DNA of 64,000 nucleotides from Nocardioides lijunqiniae (GTDB lineage: Bacteria > Actinomycetota > Actinomycetes > Propionibacteriales > Nocardioidaceae), in the NCBI RefSeq assembly GCF_015024225.1, contig NZ_JACJGM010000003.1:186001-250000 (forward strand). Direction: 5' to 3'. Positions 10,477-19,254 of this stretch are shown here, one piece after another (position 1 is the stretch's first letter; every line of letters starts with the position of its first letter). The notes below the pieces were generated by a model. The model was not told the DNA's origin. It saw only the letters and a program-made list of their open reading frames with translations, and made no database searches. The position numbers and the translations under genes were made by a program.

Positions 10477-11724
10477 TCACGCGACGCTGCGGATCCGCGT
10501 CACCAGCAGCGAGCCCACGACCGTGGTCGCCGCGGCGAACGTGTAGAGCGTCGCGTAGCCGAGGTCCAGCCCCAGGATCAGCGCCGCCACCACCGGCGCG
10601 ACGACCTGGGGGAGCGCGTTCGCGATGTTGATGACGCCGAGGTCCTTGGCCCGGTCGCCGGCCGACGGCAGCACCTGGCTGATCATCGCGAAGTCGACCG
10701 AGCTGTAGATGCCGAAGCCGATCCCGAGCACCACGGCGCCCACCCACGCCCCGGTCATCGTCGGCACGACCGCCAGGACCAGCAGCGCCGCCGCGATCAC
10801 CAGGCCCGAGGCGATGACGAAGGGCTTGCGCCGCGCGACCCGGTCCGACCAGATCCCGCCGGCCACCGCGGTCAGCACCGTCAGGACGCCGTACGCCGCC
10901 GTCAGCTGGAAGACCCGCGACTCGGCCTGGTCCTCGGTCAGCCCGACGGCGTCGTCGAGGTAGTAGAGCAGGTAGAGCACGACCAGCGAGTTGCCCAGGT
11001 TGACCAGGAACCGCGTCAGCCACGCCCACGCGAAGTCCGGGTGCAGCCGCGGCGACACCCAGAAGGACCGCACGAACGGCCCGAGCACGAACGGCGTCCG
11101 CTCCTGCGGCCGCAGCGGCACGTCGCGGCTGCGCAGGACGTACGGCGCGGCCGTGAGCAGCAGCAGCCCGGCACTGGTGAGGTACCCGGCCGCGATGCTG
11201 CCGGTGGCCGCCGCGATCCCGGAGCCCGCGATGACGCCGGCCGTCTGCGCCAGGGCCAGCCAGCCGCCGACCGTGCCCCGCTCCCGGACCGGCACCTGGT
11301 CGGGGATCGTCGCGGTGAGGGCCGCGAGCATCGCGTTGAGCGAGGCCTGCGCCAGGCACCAGCCCACCAGCATCTGCCACAGGGTGTCGGCGGGCGCCAG
11401 CACCAGCATCGAGACGGCACCGGTGACGGCTCCGCCGACCACCCACGGCACGCGTCGCCCGATGCGCAGCACGGTGCGGTCCGACAGCGCGCCCCACAGC
11501 GGGTTGAAGACGAGGCTCACCGCCGCTCCGGCGCCGGTCACCAGCGCCAGCACCGACTCCTTCTCGGCCTCGTTGACCAGCTCGGCCTGCTGGGCGAGGA
11601 GCACCTGGATCGGGCCGAAGAAGCCGGCCCACACCCCGATGCTCGCCAGCGAGAGCCACAGCACCCAGATCCGGGGGACCGCCTCGGTGGGCTCGGCCAG
11701 CGCCGAGCGCGACGTGGTGCTCAT
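10477..11724 (-). CDS. MFS transporter (sugar-cation symporter-like)
   Basis: The product has about 415 aa and 12 predicted membrane helices. The loop NPLWGALSDRTVLRIGRR between helices 2 and 3 is the MFS A-motif, and GGIWSDRVARRK repeats it in the second half. It resembles the glycoside/GPH and SLC45-like branches. I prefer the ATG at 11724 because TACGAT lies exactly seven bases upstream, giving a leaderless transcript; the ATG at 11733 is possible. The PEP-mutase-like gene follows closely, which hints that the transporter imports its substrate (inference). Confidence 0.8.
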   Translation of the reverse strand: MSTTSRSALAEPTEAVPRIWVLWLSLASIGVWAGFFGPIQVLLAQQAELVNEAEKESVLALVTGAGAAVSLVFNPLWGALSDRTVLRIGRRVPWVVGGAVTGAVSMLVLAPADTLWQMLVGWCLAQASLNAMLAALTATIPDQVPVRERGTVGGWLALAQTAGVIAGSGIAAATGSIAAGYLTSAGLLLLTAAPYVLRSRDVPLRPQERTPFVLGPFVRSFWVSPRLHPDFAWAWLTRFLVNLGNSLVVLYLLYYLDDAVGLTEDQAESRVFQLTAAYGVLTVLTAVAGGIWSDRVARRKPFVIASGLVIAAALLVLAVVPTMTGAWVGAVVLGIGFGIYSSVDFAMISQVLPSAGDRAKDLGVINIANALPQVVAPVVAALILGLDLGYATLYTFAAATTVVGSLLVTRIRSVA

Positions 11725-11794
11725 CGCCCGCATCGTAGGAGCGCGGAGCCGGCCTCGGGGCCGAACCGGTCACTGGTCCAGCCCGGAGGAGCCG

Positions 11795-12706
11795 TCAGCC
11801 GGCCGCCTCGGCGCGGCCCACCACGGCCACCGAGCACTGCCCGGCCTCGACGACCTGGGGCGCCACCGAGCCGTAGACGAGCTCGCCGAGCCGCGGCTTG
11901 GGCTGGTGGCCCAGCACCACGAGGTCGGCGCGGCGGGTGGCGTCCAGGACGCGGGCGTCCACGAACCCACGCGTCAGCTGGGGGTGCACCGGCACCGACG
12001 GGTACGCCGCCCGGTGGTCCGCGAGCGCCGCGGCCAGCCGGTCGCGCAGCTCCTCCAGCCCCGGCTCGTCGTCGGGCACGTCGACGGCGCCACGGGAGAT
12101 CTCGTTCATGTCCCAGAAGCAGTGCAGCGCCGTCAGCGGGAGACCGCGGCTGGCCGCGAACCGGAAGGCCAGGTCGAGCACCGGCGCGTCGGTGCCGTCG
12201 AGGGCGACGGCCACGAGCACCCCGCCGGGCGAGCGCGGACCCTCGGTCGGCCGGACGACGACCACCGGGCCCGGCGCGTGCTTGGTCAGCGCCAGGCTGA
12301 CCGAGCCCAGGAGGAGGCTGCGCACGGGGCCCATGCCCCTCGAGCCGACCACCAGCAGCCGGTCCGGAGCAGCGAGCTCCAGCAGGGTCTGCCGGGGGTC
12401 GGCCACCAGGGCCAGCCGATGGGTCACGAGCCCGTCGTGCGCGGCAGCGACCCGCTCGGCGGCGCGGTCGAGCAACCCGTGCGCGTCGTTCAGGACCTCC
12501 TCCCGCAGGCGGACGGTGTCGACGCCGAGGGAGCCGAGGGAGGCGGCGGCCCCGGCGCCCAGCGGCGGCGCCGCGTGCACCAGCACCAGCGGGCGCCCCT
12601 CCAGGGCCGCCTGCTCGGCCGCCCAGTCCAGGGCCGTCGCTGCGGGCTGGGAGCCGTCGAGCCCGACGACGATCGCGTCGTGGGGGACCGGGGTGGCGTC
12701 GTTCAT
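11795..12706 (-). CDS. Tandem universal stress protein
   Basis: This 303-aa protein carries two USP domains (about 10-150 and 157-300). The first has the ATP-binding signature GSRGMGPVRSLLLGSVS; the second is degenerate (GHQPKPRLGELVYGSVA). Tandem USPs in actinobacteria bind ATP and are commonly part of dormancy or hypoxia regulons. GGAGGAG lies six bases before the ATG. The gene overlaps the upstream flavin-binding protein by four bases (ATGA), so the two form a coupled stress operon. Confidence 0.88.
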   Translation of the reverse strand: MNDATPVPHDAIVVGLDGSQPAATALDWAAEQAALEGRPLVLVHAAPPLGAGAAASLGSLGVDTVRLREEVLNDAHGLLDRAAERVAAAHDGLVTHRLALVADPRQTLLELAAPDRLLVVGSRGMGPVRSLLLGSVSLALTKHAPGPVVVVRPTEGPRSPGGVLVAVALDGTDAPVLDLAFRFAASRGLPLTALHCFWDMNEISRGAVDVPDDEPGLEELRDRLAAALADHRAAYPSVPVHPQLTRGFVDARVLDATRRADLVVLGHQPKPRLGELVYGSVAPQVVEAGQCSVAVVGRAEAAG

Positions 12707-13173
12707 GGGTTCTCCTCCGTGGTGGGTGGTCGGGGCGTCGGCTGCGTGAGCCGGCGCCCCGTGACGAGGTGCGCCAGGACGCGCACGTGGCCGCTGCGGC
12801 TGCCGGGGGCCCAGGTGTCGAGGAGCCGCACGGCCTCGGGCACCTCGGCGACGTCGACCGCCTCCGCCGTCCCCGTCACCACCACGCTCCAGCCGGAGCG
12901 GTGGGCAGCGTCGAGGTGGTCGGCCTCGATCGCCACCGGAGCGCCGGCGCGGCAGTGGCCGAGCAGGGGCGAGTACGCCGCGGTGCGGAACCACACCTGT
13001 CGCTGGGACACCGCGAGGTTGACCGGGACGACGTGCGGGCCGTCCGGTCCGCACCGCGCCACGCGCCCGACCACCGCGCCCTCGAGCAGCGCCCAGCAGT
13101 CGTCCGGCGCGAGGTCGGTGAGCCGTCGGGGGCTCCGGTCGGGATGCGTGTCGACGTACTGCTCCGGGTCCAT
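12703..13173 (-). CDS. Pyridoxamine 5'-phosphate oxidase-like flavin-binding protein
   Basis: The protein is 156 aa with the split beta-barrel PNPOx fold: RRLTDLAPDDCWALLEGA, then GRVARCGPDGPHVVPVN, VWFRTA and AIEADHLDAAHRSGWSVVVTG. This subgroup binds FMN or F420 and is a frequent neighbour of USP genes in hypoxia-response regulons. The start ATG is preceded by AGGAGG and a closer CAGGAG. Its stop overlaps the USP start. The exact reductase or sensor activity cannot be told. Confidence 0.82.
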   Translation of the reverse strand: MDPEQYVDTHPDRSPRRLTDLAPDDCWALLEGAVVGRVARCGPDGPHVVPVNLAVSQRQVWFRTAAYSPLLGHCRAGAPVAIEADHLDAAHRSGWSVVVTGTAEAVDVAEVPEAVRLLDTWAPGSRSGHVRVLAHLVTGRRLTQPTPRPPTTEENP

Positions 13174-13305
13174 GCTCCTGCACCTCCTGCCTGCCAGCCT
13201 GCGGCAGGAGGGGACGTGACGGCAGGGGCGCGAGACCTCGAGGTCGGGACCTTGGTCCTGCCCGGGACGCGTGCGACGACGGGCCTCGACCAGGAGCCGA
13301 AATGA

Positions 13306-13331
13306 AGAAAAGACCCCGTGGAGCCGGGGCC
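13306..13331 (-). terminator. Intrinsic terminator of tRNA-Leu
   Basis: On the minus strand a seven-pair stem (GGCCCCG with CGGGGTC, one G-T pair) and six-base loop are followed by TTTTCTTC. This is a canonical intrinsic terminator, unlike the tail-less hairpins elsewhere in the window. Confidence 0.8.
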
Positions 13332-13338
13332 TTTCCAG

Positions 13339-13424
13339 TGTCCGAGGGGGGACTTGAACCCCCACGCCCTAATACGGGCACTAGCACCTCAAGCTAGCGC
13401 GTCTGCCAATTCCGCCACCCGGAC
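13339..13424 (-). tRNA. tRNA-Leu (anticodon GAG)
   Basis: An 86-nt class II tRNA is read on the minus strand. The acceptor GTCCGGG pairs with CTCGGAC. The anticodon arm GCTAG-CTTGAGG-TGCTAG places GAG at 34-36. There is a long variable arm and the T-arm GGGGGTTCAAGTCCCCC. The discriminator is A, and CCA is not encoded. It reads CUU/CUC codons, CUC being very common in this genome. Confidence 0.95.
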
Positions 13425-13500
13425 GAGTGCGGTGGAACAGTAGCAAAGGCAGCGCCCCCACCCCGCATCGGGAGGCACCCGGCAGTGCTTTGATGGGGCC

Positions 13501-14835
13501 ATGACCTCCGATGCCGCCGCCGCGCCCTACGACCCGTCCGGGGAGGTCGTCGAGCTGTGCCGTGAGCTGATCCGGATCGACACGAGCAACTACGGCGAGG
13601 ACGACGGGCCGGGGGAGCGCAAGGCGGCCGAGTACGTCGCCACCCTGCTCGACGAGGTGGGCATCGAGTCGCGCCTCTACGAGCAGACCCCGGGTCGCAC
13701 CTCCGTCGTGGCCCACTGGGGCGGCCCGGCCGACGGCAGCGTGCCCGACCGCGGAGCCCTGCTGCTCCACGCGCACCTCGACGTGGTGCCCGCCGCGGCT
13801 GAGGACTGGCAGGTCCACCCCTTCTCCGGGGAGGTGCAGGACGGCTACGTGTGGGGGCGCGGCGCGGTCGACATGAAGGACTTCGACGCGATGCTGCTCT
13901 CCGTCGTGCGGGCGCGCGCCCGGGCCGGCGCCGTACCGGAGCGGCCGGTCGTCCTGGCCTTCACCGCCGACGAGGAGGCCGGCGGCCACCACGGGGCGCA
14001 GGTGCTCGTCGAGAAGCACGCGGAGGAGTTCGAGGGCGTCACCGAGGCGGTCGGCGAGGTGGGCGGCTTCTCCACCACCATCCGCGGGCAGCGCCTGTAC
14101 CTCATCGAGGCCGCCGAGAAGGGCATGGCCTGGATGCGGCTGACCGCCCGCGGTCGCGCGGGCCACGGGTCGATGATCAACCGGGAGAACGCCGTCACCG
14201 ACCTCGCCGCCGCGGTCGCGCGCATCGGCGCCTACGAGTGGCCGGTGCGGCTGACCCCGACGATGCAGACGCTGCTGGCGTCGGTCGCCGAGCTGGTCGG
14301 CACCGAGGCGACGCCGGAGAACGCCGAGAGCCTGATCGAGGAGTTCGGCAGCGCCGCGCGGATGCTGGGCGCGGTGATCCGCAACACCACCAACCCGACG
14401 ATGCTGGGCGCCGGCTACAAGGTCAACGTCATCCCCACCGAGGCGACCGGCCACGTGGACGGGCGGTTCCTGCCGGGCTACGAGGACGAGTTCTTCGCCA
14501 CCCTGGCCGAGCTGTGCGGCGAGCACGTGTCGGTCGAGTACGTCTCCAAGCAGCAGCCGTGGGAGATGCCCTACGAGGGCGCGATCGTGGACACGATGAC
14601 CCGCGCCCTCCTCGCGGAGGACCCGGGCGCCATCGTGGCGCCGTACCTCATGAGCGGCGGGACCGACGCCAAGCACTTCAACAGGCTCGGCATGACCTCC
14701 TACGGGTTCGCGCCGCTGCGGCTGCCGGCCGAGCTGGACTTCACCGCGCTCTTCCACGGCGTCGACGAGCGGGTGCCGGTCGACGCGCTGGAGTTCGGCG
14801 CGCGCGTCTTCGACCGCTTCCTGGGCGAGGCCTGA
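13501..14835 (+). CDS. M20 family zinc metallopeptidase
   Basis: The enzyme is 444 aa. Its motifs are LLLHAHLDVVP (metal His and Asp), GRGAVDMKD (bridging Asp), TADEEAG (general-base Glu and metal Glu) and the C-terminal GGTDAKHFNRLG (metal His). The dimerisation domain is inserted around residues 205-325. Members hydrolyse dipeptides, acyl-amino acids or succinyl-diaminopimelate; the gene is not near other lysine-synthesis genes, so a general peptidase is the safer call. The ATG has no Shine-Dalgarno and TTTGAT sits six bases upstream. A TPR gene follows after 3 bp. Confidence 0.87.
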   Translation: MTSDAAAAPYDPSGEVVELCRELIRIDTSNYGEDDGPGERKAAEYVATLLDEVGIESRLYEQTPGRTSVVAHWGGPADGSVPDRGALLLHAHLDVVPAAAEDWQVHPFSGEVQDGYVWGRGAVDMKDFDAMLLSVVRARARAGAVPERPVVLAFTADEEAGGHHGAQVLVEKHAEEFEGVTEAVGEVGGFSTTIRGQRLYLIEAAEKGMAWMRLTARGRAGHGSMINRENAVTDLAAAVARIGAYEWPVRLTPTMQTLLASVAELVGTEATPENAESLIEEFGSAARMLGAVIRNTTNPTMLGAGYKVNVIPTEATGHVDGRFLPGYEDEFFATLAELCGEHVSVEYVSKQQPWEMPYEGAIVDTMTRALLAEDPGAIVAPYLMSGGTDAKHFNRLGMTSYGFAPLRLPAELDFTALFHGVDERVPVDALEFGARVFDRFLGEA

Positions 14836-14838
14836 GGC

Positions 14839-15234
14839 GTGGACGAGACCCCCTGGGAGCACCTGTTCGTCGAGGCGGTCGGCGCCAACGAGGCCGGCGA
14901 CCCCGAGCGGGCGTTCCGCACCTTCCTGACCGTGATCGCCCTCGACGAGGTGCCCGGCTACGCCAAGTCGCTGGCCAGCACCAACATCGCGACGATGCAC
15001 CTGCGCTCGCAGCGCGTCGACGAGGCGCTGGAGTGGTACGAGCGCGCCGTGGACTTCGACCCCGAGGGGGAGTCGGCGGCGGTGGCGCTCGGCGCCAAGG
15101 GGATGTCGCTGCACCGGCTGGAGCGGCTCGAGGAGGCGGTCGCGACCTTCGAGCGGATGCTCGCCCTGCCCGTCCTCCCCGAGCCCCAGCGCCTCGCCGC
15201 CGAGCAGCAGCTGCGCGTCCTGCGGGGCGAGTGA
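14839..15234 (+). CDS. Small tetratricopeptide-repeat protein
   Basis: The protein is 131 aa and almost entirely helical, with TPR-like helix pairs such as AFRTFLTVIALDEVPGYAKS, RVDEALEWYERAVDFDPEG and RLEEAVATFERMLALP. It probably binds a partner protein. The GTG start lies three bases after the peptidase stop, so it is co-transcribed and may work with that enzyme. A 63-nt repeat follows its end. Confidence 0.75.
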   Translation: MDETPWEHLFVEAVGANEAGDPERAFRTFLTVIALDEVPGYAKSLASTNIATMHLRSQRVDEALEWYERAVDFDPEGESAAVALGAKGMSLHRLERLEEAVATFERMLALPVLPEPQRLAAEQQLRVLRGE

Positions 15235-15261
15235 GCGCGCCGCCCGGCGCGCCGTACCCCC

Positions 15262-15324
15262 TGCGGTTTGGTCACCAACCGCACGTTCGGTGGCCCCCGG
15301 GTTGCGGTTTGTGACCAAACCGCA
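15262..15324. repeat. Two-arm palindromic intergenic repeat, copy 3 (with extended outer stem)
   Basis: Arms are 15262-15283 and 15303-15324 with a 19-nt spacer. The unique flanks also pair: GCCGTACCCC just before arm 1 complements GGGGTACGGC just after arm 2. The full stem therefore reaches about 33 bp with two mismatches. It lies between the convergent TPR and DUF5703 genes. Confidence 0.92.
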
Positions 15325-15351
15325 AGGGGTACGGCCCGAGCGCGGCGCCGC

Positions 15352-15570
15352 TCAGGCGGTGCGGACGGCGCGGATGATCTTGCGGCGCAGGATGACGCGG
15401 CGGGTGCCGTCGGGGGTCATCCGGACCCGGTCGAGCTCCCAGCCGCCGTGCTCGGCGCGCTCCACGAGCAGCTTGGTGACGACGTTGCGCGGGAACTCCC
15501 GCGGGAAGGTCACCCGGTCGAACTCCCACTCCACCCCGCGGCGCGGCGCCCGCCGCTCCTGGCGACTCAC
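15352..15570 (-). CDS. DUF5703-type small protein
   Basis: This 72-aa protein has a VEWEFDRVTFPREFPRNVV segment, then HAEYGRWEL-like AEHGGWELDRVRM and RRVILRRKIIR. The pattern matches my memory of the actinobacterial DUF5703 family; function is unknown. The GTG start overlaps the stop of the aldo/keto reductase by four bases, so it is the second gene of that operon. Confidence 0.7.
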   Translation of the reverse strand: MSRQERRAPRRGVEWEFDRVTFPREFPRNVVTKLLVERAEHGGWELDRVRMTPDGTRRVILRRKIIRAVRTA

Positions 15571-16517
15571 GCCGGCTCCGACACGTCGTCGAGGGCGGCG
15601 ATGATCTCGGGCGGGAGCTCCTTGTCCTCGAGGGCGAGCGCTCCGCGGAGCTGGGCGGCCGTGCGGGCGCCGACGATCGGGGAGGTCACGCCGGCGCGGT
15701 CGCGCACCCACACCAGCGAGACCTCGAGCGGCGTCCAGCCGAGGCCCTCGGCGGCGCGGGCCACCGCCTCCACGATGCGGCCGCTGCGCTCGTCGAGGTA
15801 GGCGCCGACGAACTGCGAGAAGACGGGGGAGGCGCCGCGGGAGTCCGACGGCGTCCCGGTGCGGTACTTGCCCGTGAGCACCCCGCGTCCCAGCGGCGAC
15901 CACGGCAGGACGCCGAGCCCGAGCGCCTGCGCGGCGGGCAGCACCTCGCGCTCGATGCCGCGGTTGAGCAGGGAGTACTCGACCTGCGTCGAGGCCAGGA
16001 CCTCCCGCCCGGGGACGGCGCGCTGCCAGGTGGCGGCCTGCGCGGTCTGCCAGCCGGAATAGTTGGAGATGCCGACGTACGACGTGCGCCCGGAGCTCAC
16101 CGCATGGTCGAGCGCCGTGAGCGTCTCCTCCAGCGGCGTCTCGTCGGACCAGATGTGGACCTGCCAGAGGTCGACGTGGTCGACACCGAGCCGCTTCAGC
16201 GAGGCGTCGAGGGTGGTCAGGAGGTGACCGCGCGAGGTGTTGGTGACCCGCTCGCCCGAGCGCCGCGAGATGCCGGCCTTCGTCGCGAGCACGATCTCGT
16301 CGCGCGCGACCACGTCACCGATGAGGGACCCGACCAGCGACTCGGAGTCGCCGTCGGTGTAGCCGGCCGCGGTGTCGACCAGGGTGCCGCCCGCCTCCGC
16401 GAACGCGATGAGCTGGTCCCGGGCCTCGTGCTCGTCGGTGTCGCGCCCCCAGGTCATCGTGCCCAGACCCAGGCGCGAGACCCGGAGACCGGTGTGGCCC
16501 ACTGACCGCTGCTTCAT
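15567..16517 (-). CDS. Aldo/keto reductase
   Basis: The protein is 316 aa, an NADPH-dependent TIM-barrel reductase. The catalytic tetrad is visible: Asp and Tyr in LVDTAAGYTDGDSE, Lys in VLATKAGI, and His in LWQVHIWSDETP. The C-terminal SPIVGARTAAQL binds the cofactor phosphate. It is closest to the YdhF/PdxI-like broad-specificity group. I chose the ATG at 16517: TAGTTT is seven bases upstream, giving a leaderless message; a GTG lies two codons earlier. Confidence 0.85.
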   Translation of the reverse strand: MKQRSVGHTGLRVSRLGLGTMTWGRDTDEHEARDQLIAFAEAGGTLVDTAAGYTDGDSESLVGSLIGDVVARDEIVLATKAGISRRSGERVTNTSRGHLLTTLDASLKRLGVDHVDLWQVHIWSDETPLEETLTALDHAVSSGRTSYVGISNYSGWQTAQAATWQRAVPGREVLASTQVEYSLLNRGIEREVLPAAQALGLGVLPWSPLGRGVLTGKYRTGTPSDSRGASPVFSQFVGAYLDERSGRIVEAVARAAEGLGWTPLEVSLVWVRDRAGVTSPIVGARTAAQLRGALALEDKELPPEIIAALDDVSEPA

Positions 16518-16589
16518 GTCCACAAAACTAGTGGGCGAACCCTGGGGGCGGCGCGGCGGCTCGCCCGGGTGGCCCTAGGCTTCGTGCTC

Positions 16590-17414
16590 GTGTGGGACTA
16601 CCTCCAGGCCGTCGTGCTGGGCATCATCCAGGGCCTCACGGAGTTCCTGCCGATCTCCAGCAGCGCCCACCTGCGGATCTTCCCCGAGCTCTTCGGGTGG
16701 GGTGACCCGGGTGCGGCGTTCACGGCCGTGATCCAGATCGGGACCGAGCTGGCGGTGCTCATCTACTTCCGCCAGGACATCTGGCGCATCGCCTCGATGT
16801 GGACCAGGTCGCTGTTCCGCGCGGAGTACCGCGGGCACATCGACGCGCGCATGGGGTGGTTCATCATCATCGGCTCGCTGCCCATCGTGGTGCTCGGTGT
16901 CCTGCTCAAGGAGCTCATCGAGCGCGACTTCCGCAACCTGTGGATCATCGGCACCACGCTGATCGTGCTCGGCATCGTCCTGGGCATCGCCGACCGCGTG
17001 GGCGGCACGTCGAAGCGGATCAAGGAGATCACGCTGCGCGACGCCGTGCTCATGGGCGCCGCGCAGGCCATGGCCCTGGTCCCCGGTGTCTCCCGCTCGG
17101 GCGCCACGCTGTCGATGGGCCGCTTCCTGGGCTACGACCGCGAGGCCGCGACCCGCTACGCCTTCCTGCTGGCCATCCCCGCCGTCGTCGGCGCCGGGCT
17201 CTTCGAGCTCAAGGAGATCCCGCACGGCGACAACACCTACGGCTGGGGCCCCACCATCGTCGCCACCGTGGTCTCGTTCGCGGTCGGGTACGCCGCCATC
17301 GCGTGGCTGCTGCGCTACGTCAGCACCCGCTCCTACACGCCGTTCGTGCTCTACCGCGTCGCGCTCGGCGCAGCCGTGCTCATCCTGCTCGGCACGGGCG
17401 TCCTCAGCGCCTGA
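16590..17414 (+). CDS. uppP: Undecaprenyl-diphosphatase
   Basis: This 274-aa membrane enzyme of the BacA/UppP family dephosphorylates undecaprenyl diphosphate, recycling the lipid carrier for cell wall synthesis. It has the catalytic motif GLTEFLPISSSAHL at residues 14-27 and PGVSRSGAT in the second half, with about eight membrane helices. Although the frame extends to a GTG at 16569, TAGGCT at 16576-16581 would be inside it. The GTG at 16590 is a better start and gives the usual N-terminus (VWDYLQAVVLG). A repeat copy separates it from corA. Confidence 0.92.
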   Translation: MWDYLQAVVLGIIQGLTEFLPISSSAHLRIFPELFGWGDPGAAFTAVIQIGTELAVLIYFRQDIWRIASMWTRSLFRAEYRGHIDARMGWFIIIGSLPIVVLGVLLKELIERDFRNLWIIGTTLIVLGIVLGIADRVGGTSKRIKEITLRDAVLMGAAQAMALVPGVSRSGATLSMGRFLGYDREAATRYAFLLAIPAVVGAGLFELKEIPHGDNTYGWGPTIVATVVSFAVGYAAIAWLLRYVSTRSYTPFVLYRVALGAAVLILLGTGVLSA

Positions 17415-17443
17415 CCCGGCCCGCCGCCGCGGGTCGTCGGCCC

Positions 17444-17506
17444 TGCGGTTTGGTCACAAACCGCAGGTCTGAGCGCCCCGAGCCTGCGGTTGGTGACCAA
17501 ACCGCA
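17444..17506. repeat. Two-arm palindromic intergenic repeat, copy 4
   Basis: Arm 1 17444-17465 (AAACC type), 19-nt spacer, arm 2 17485-17506 (TTGGTG type). It lies between the convergent ends of uppP and corA, four bases from the corA stop. Confidence 0.92.
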
Positions 17507-17510
17507 GGGG

Positions 17511-18491
17511 TCACAGCCAGCCGGACCGCTTGAAGAACACCCACAGCGCCAGCGACGACACCGCCATCAGCAGCAGCGCGAACGGGTAGCCGAAGGCCCA
17601 GTGGAGCTCGGGCATGTGGTCGAAGTTCATGCCGTAGACGCCGGCGATCATGGTGGGCGCGGCGACCAGGCCGACGCCGGCAGAGATCTTGCGCATGTCC
17701 TCGTTCTGCTGCACCGAGATCCGGGCCAGGTGCGCCTCGAAGGCGGTCGAGAGCAGCGAGTCGAGGTTGTCGATGATCTCCGAGGCGCGCACGAGGTGGT
17801 CGGCGACGTCGCGGAAGAACGGCGCCGCCTGCTCGTCGATCCCGCCGACCACCCCGGAGGCGAAGCGACGCATCGGCTCGCGCAGGGGCAGCACCGCGCG
17901 GCGTACCTCCGCGATCTCGCGCTTGAGCGTGTAGATGCGGACCGAGTCGTTGGTGCGGGCGGGGGAGAAGACCGACTCCTCCACCTCGTCGACGTCCTCC
18001 TCCAGGGAGCGGACCACGTCGGTGTAGGCGTCCACGACGGAGTCGCAGACGGCGTAGACGACGGCGGAGGGACCGTGGGTCAGGACCTTCTCGCGCTGCT
18101 CGAGGTACTGGCGCGCCGAGTGCAGCTCCCCGCCGTGGCCGTGGCGGACGGTGATCACGAAGTCGCTGCCGACGAACATGCTGATCTCACCGGTCTCGAC
18201 CGCGTCCTCCTCGTCGACGTACCAGAGCGTCTTCAGGATCAGGAACAGGCTCTCGTCGTAGCGCTCCAGCTTGGGTCGCTGGTGGGCCTTCACCGCGTCC
18301 TCGACGGCGAGCCGGTGCAGGCCGAAGGCCTCCGCGACCCGCTCGAGCTCGGCCTGGTCGGGGTGGTGCAGCCCGACCCAGACGAAGTCCCCGCTCTCCT
18401 GGGCCTGGGCGCGCAGGGTGGCGTAGTCCTGGGGCCGGCAGTCGACGGGGATCCGCACACCTCGGCGGTACACCGCGCTGTCGACGATCAC
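17511..18491 (-). CDS. corA: CorA-type magnesium/cobalt transporter
   Basis: The protein is 326 aa. It has a large cytosolic N-terminal domain, a long stalk helix, and two C-terminal membrane helices joined at the signature GMN motif (YGMNFDHMPE). The C-terminus is basic (FKRSGWL). It forms pentamers that import Mg2+ or other divalent cations. The GTG start at 18491 is preceded by TACCGT seven bases upstream, a leaderless pattern. It is divergent from the histidine phosphatase gene, with 33 bp between the starts. Confidence 0.9.
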   Translation of the reverse strand: MIVDSAVYRRGVRIPVDCRPQDYATLRAQAQESGDFVWVGLHHPDQAELERVAEAFGLHRLAVEDAVKAHQRPKLERYDESLFLILKTLWYVDEEDAVETGEISMFVGSDFVITVRHGHGGELHSARQYLEQREKVLTHGPSAVVYAVCDSVVDAYTDVVRSLEEDVDEVEESVFSPARTNDSVRIYTLKREIAEVRRAVLPLREPMRRFASGVVGGIDEQAAPFFRDVADHLVRASEIIDNLDSLLSTAFEAHLARISVQQNEDMRKISAGVGLVAAPTMIAGVYGMNFDHMPELHWAFGYPFALLLMAVSSLALWVFFKRSGWL

Positions 18492-18524
18492 GGGGCTCAC
18501 GGTAGCCGCACTACAGTCCCCGAC

Positions 18525-19244
18525 ATGGCAACAGTGATCCTCGTCCGCCACGGCCGGACGAGCGCCAACGCGAGCGGCACCCTCGCCGGACGGACCCCGG
18601 GCGTCAGGCTCGACGACACCGGCACCGAGCAGGCACGTCGTACGGCGGAGCGCCTCGCCGCCGTGCCGCTCGCCGCGGTGGTGACCAGCCCCCTGGAGCG
18701 CTGTCGGCAGACGGCCAAGATCATCACCGGCGCGCACCCCGCGGCGCCGCGCACGGTCAGCGAGCGCGGCATCACCGAGTGCGACTACGGCGAGTGGCAG
18801 GGGCGCCTGCTCAAGGACCTCGCCAAGGAGAAGCTCTGGTCGGTCGTGCAGACCCAGCCGTCGGCCGCGGCGTTCCCGGGGGGCGAGTCCCTGCAGGCGA
18901 TGCAGGCCCGCTCGGTGGCCGCCGTACGCCGCCACGACGCCGCGGTCGAGGCCGAGCACGGCGCCGGCGCGGTGTGGGTCGCGGTGAGCCACGGCGACAT
19001 CATCAAGTCGGTGCTGGCCGACGCGCTCGGCATGCACCTCGACCTCTTCCAGCGGATCTTCGTCGACCCCGCCTCGGTCTCGATCGTGCGCTACACCGGG
19101 GCGCGGCCCTACGTGCTGGCCTCCAACACCCACGCCGGCGACCTGTCCTGGCTGGCCGCCCCGACGGCCAAGCGCGCCTCGAGGCGCAAGGCCGCCGAGG
19201 ACGCGCCCGTCGGCGGCGGCGCCGGGCCTTCGGTCCGGTCATAG
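18525..19244 (+). CDS. Histidine phosphatase (phosphoglycerate mutase-like) protein
   Basis: At 239 aa it contains the phosphohistidine motif LVRHGRTSAN near the N-terminus, TSPLERCRQTA, ITECDYGEWQG and the second catalytic His in VAVSHGDIIKS. It is the first gene of a conserved block with DUF3090, SCO1664 and mshC, as in M. tuberculosis (Rv2135c homologue). The substrate is not settled. The ATG has TACAGT seven bases upstream. The C-terminal 30 residues are basic and probably disordered. Confidence 0.85.
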   Translation: MATVILVRHGRTSANASGTLAGRTPGVRLDDTGTEQARRTAERLAAVPLAAVVTSPLERCRQTAKIITGAHPAAPRTVSERGITECDYGEWQGRLLKDLAKEKLWSVVQTQPSAAAFPGGESLQAMQARSVAAVRRHDAAVEAEHGAGAVWVAVSHGDIIKSVLADALGMHLDLFQRIFVDPASVSIVRYTGARPYVLASNTHAGDLSWLAAPTAKRASRRKAAEDAPVGGGAGPSVRS

Positions 19245-19254
19245 GGTGGTCGGC

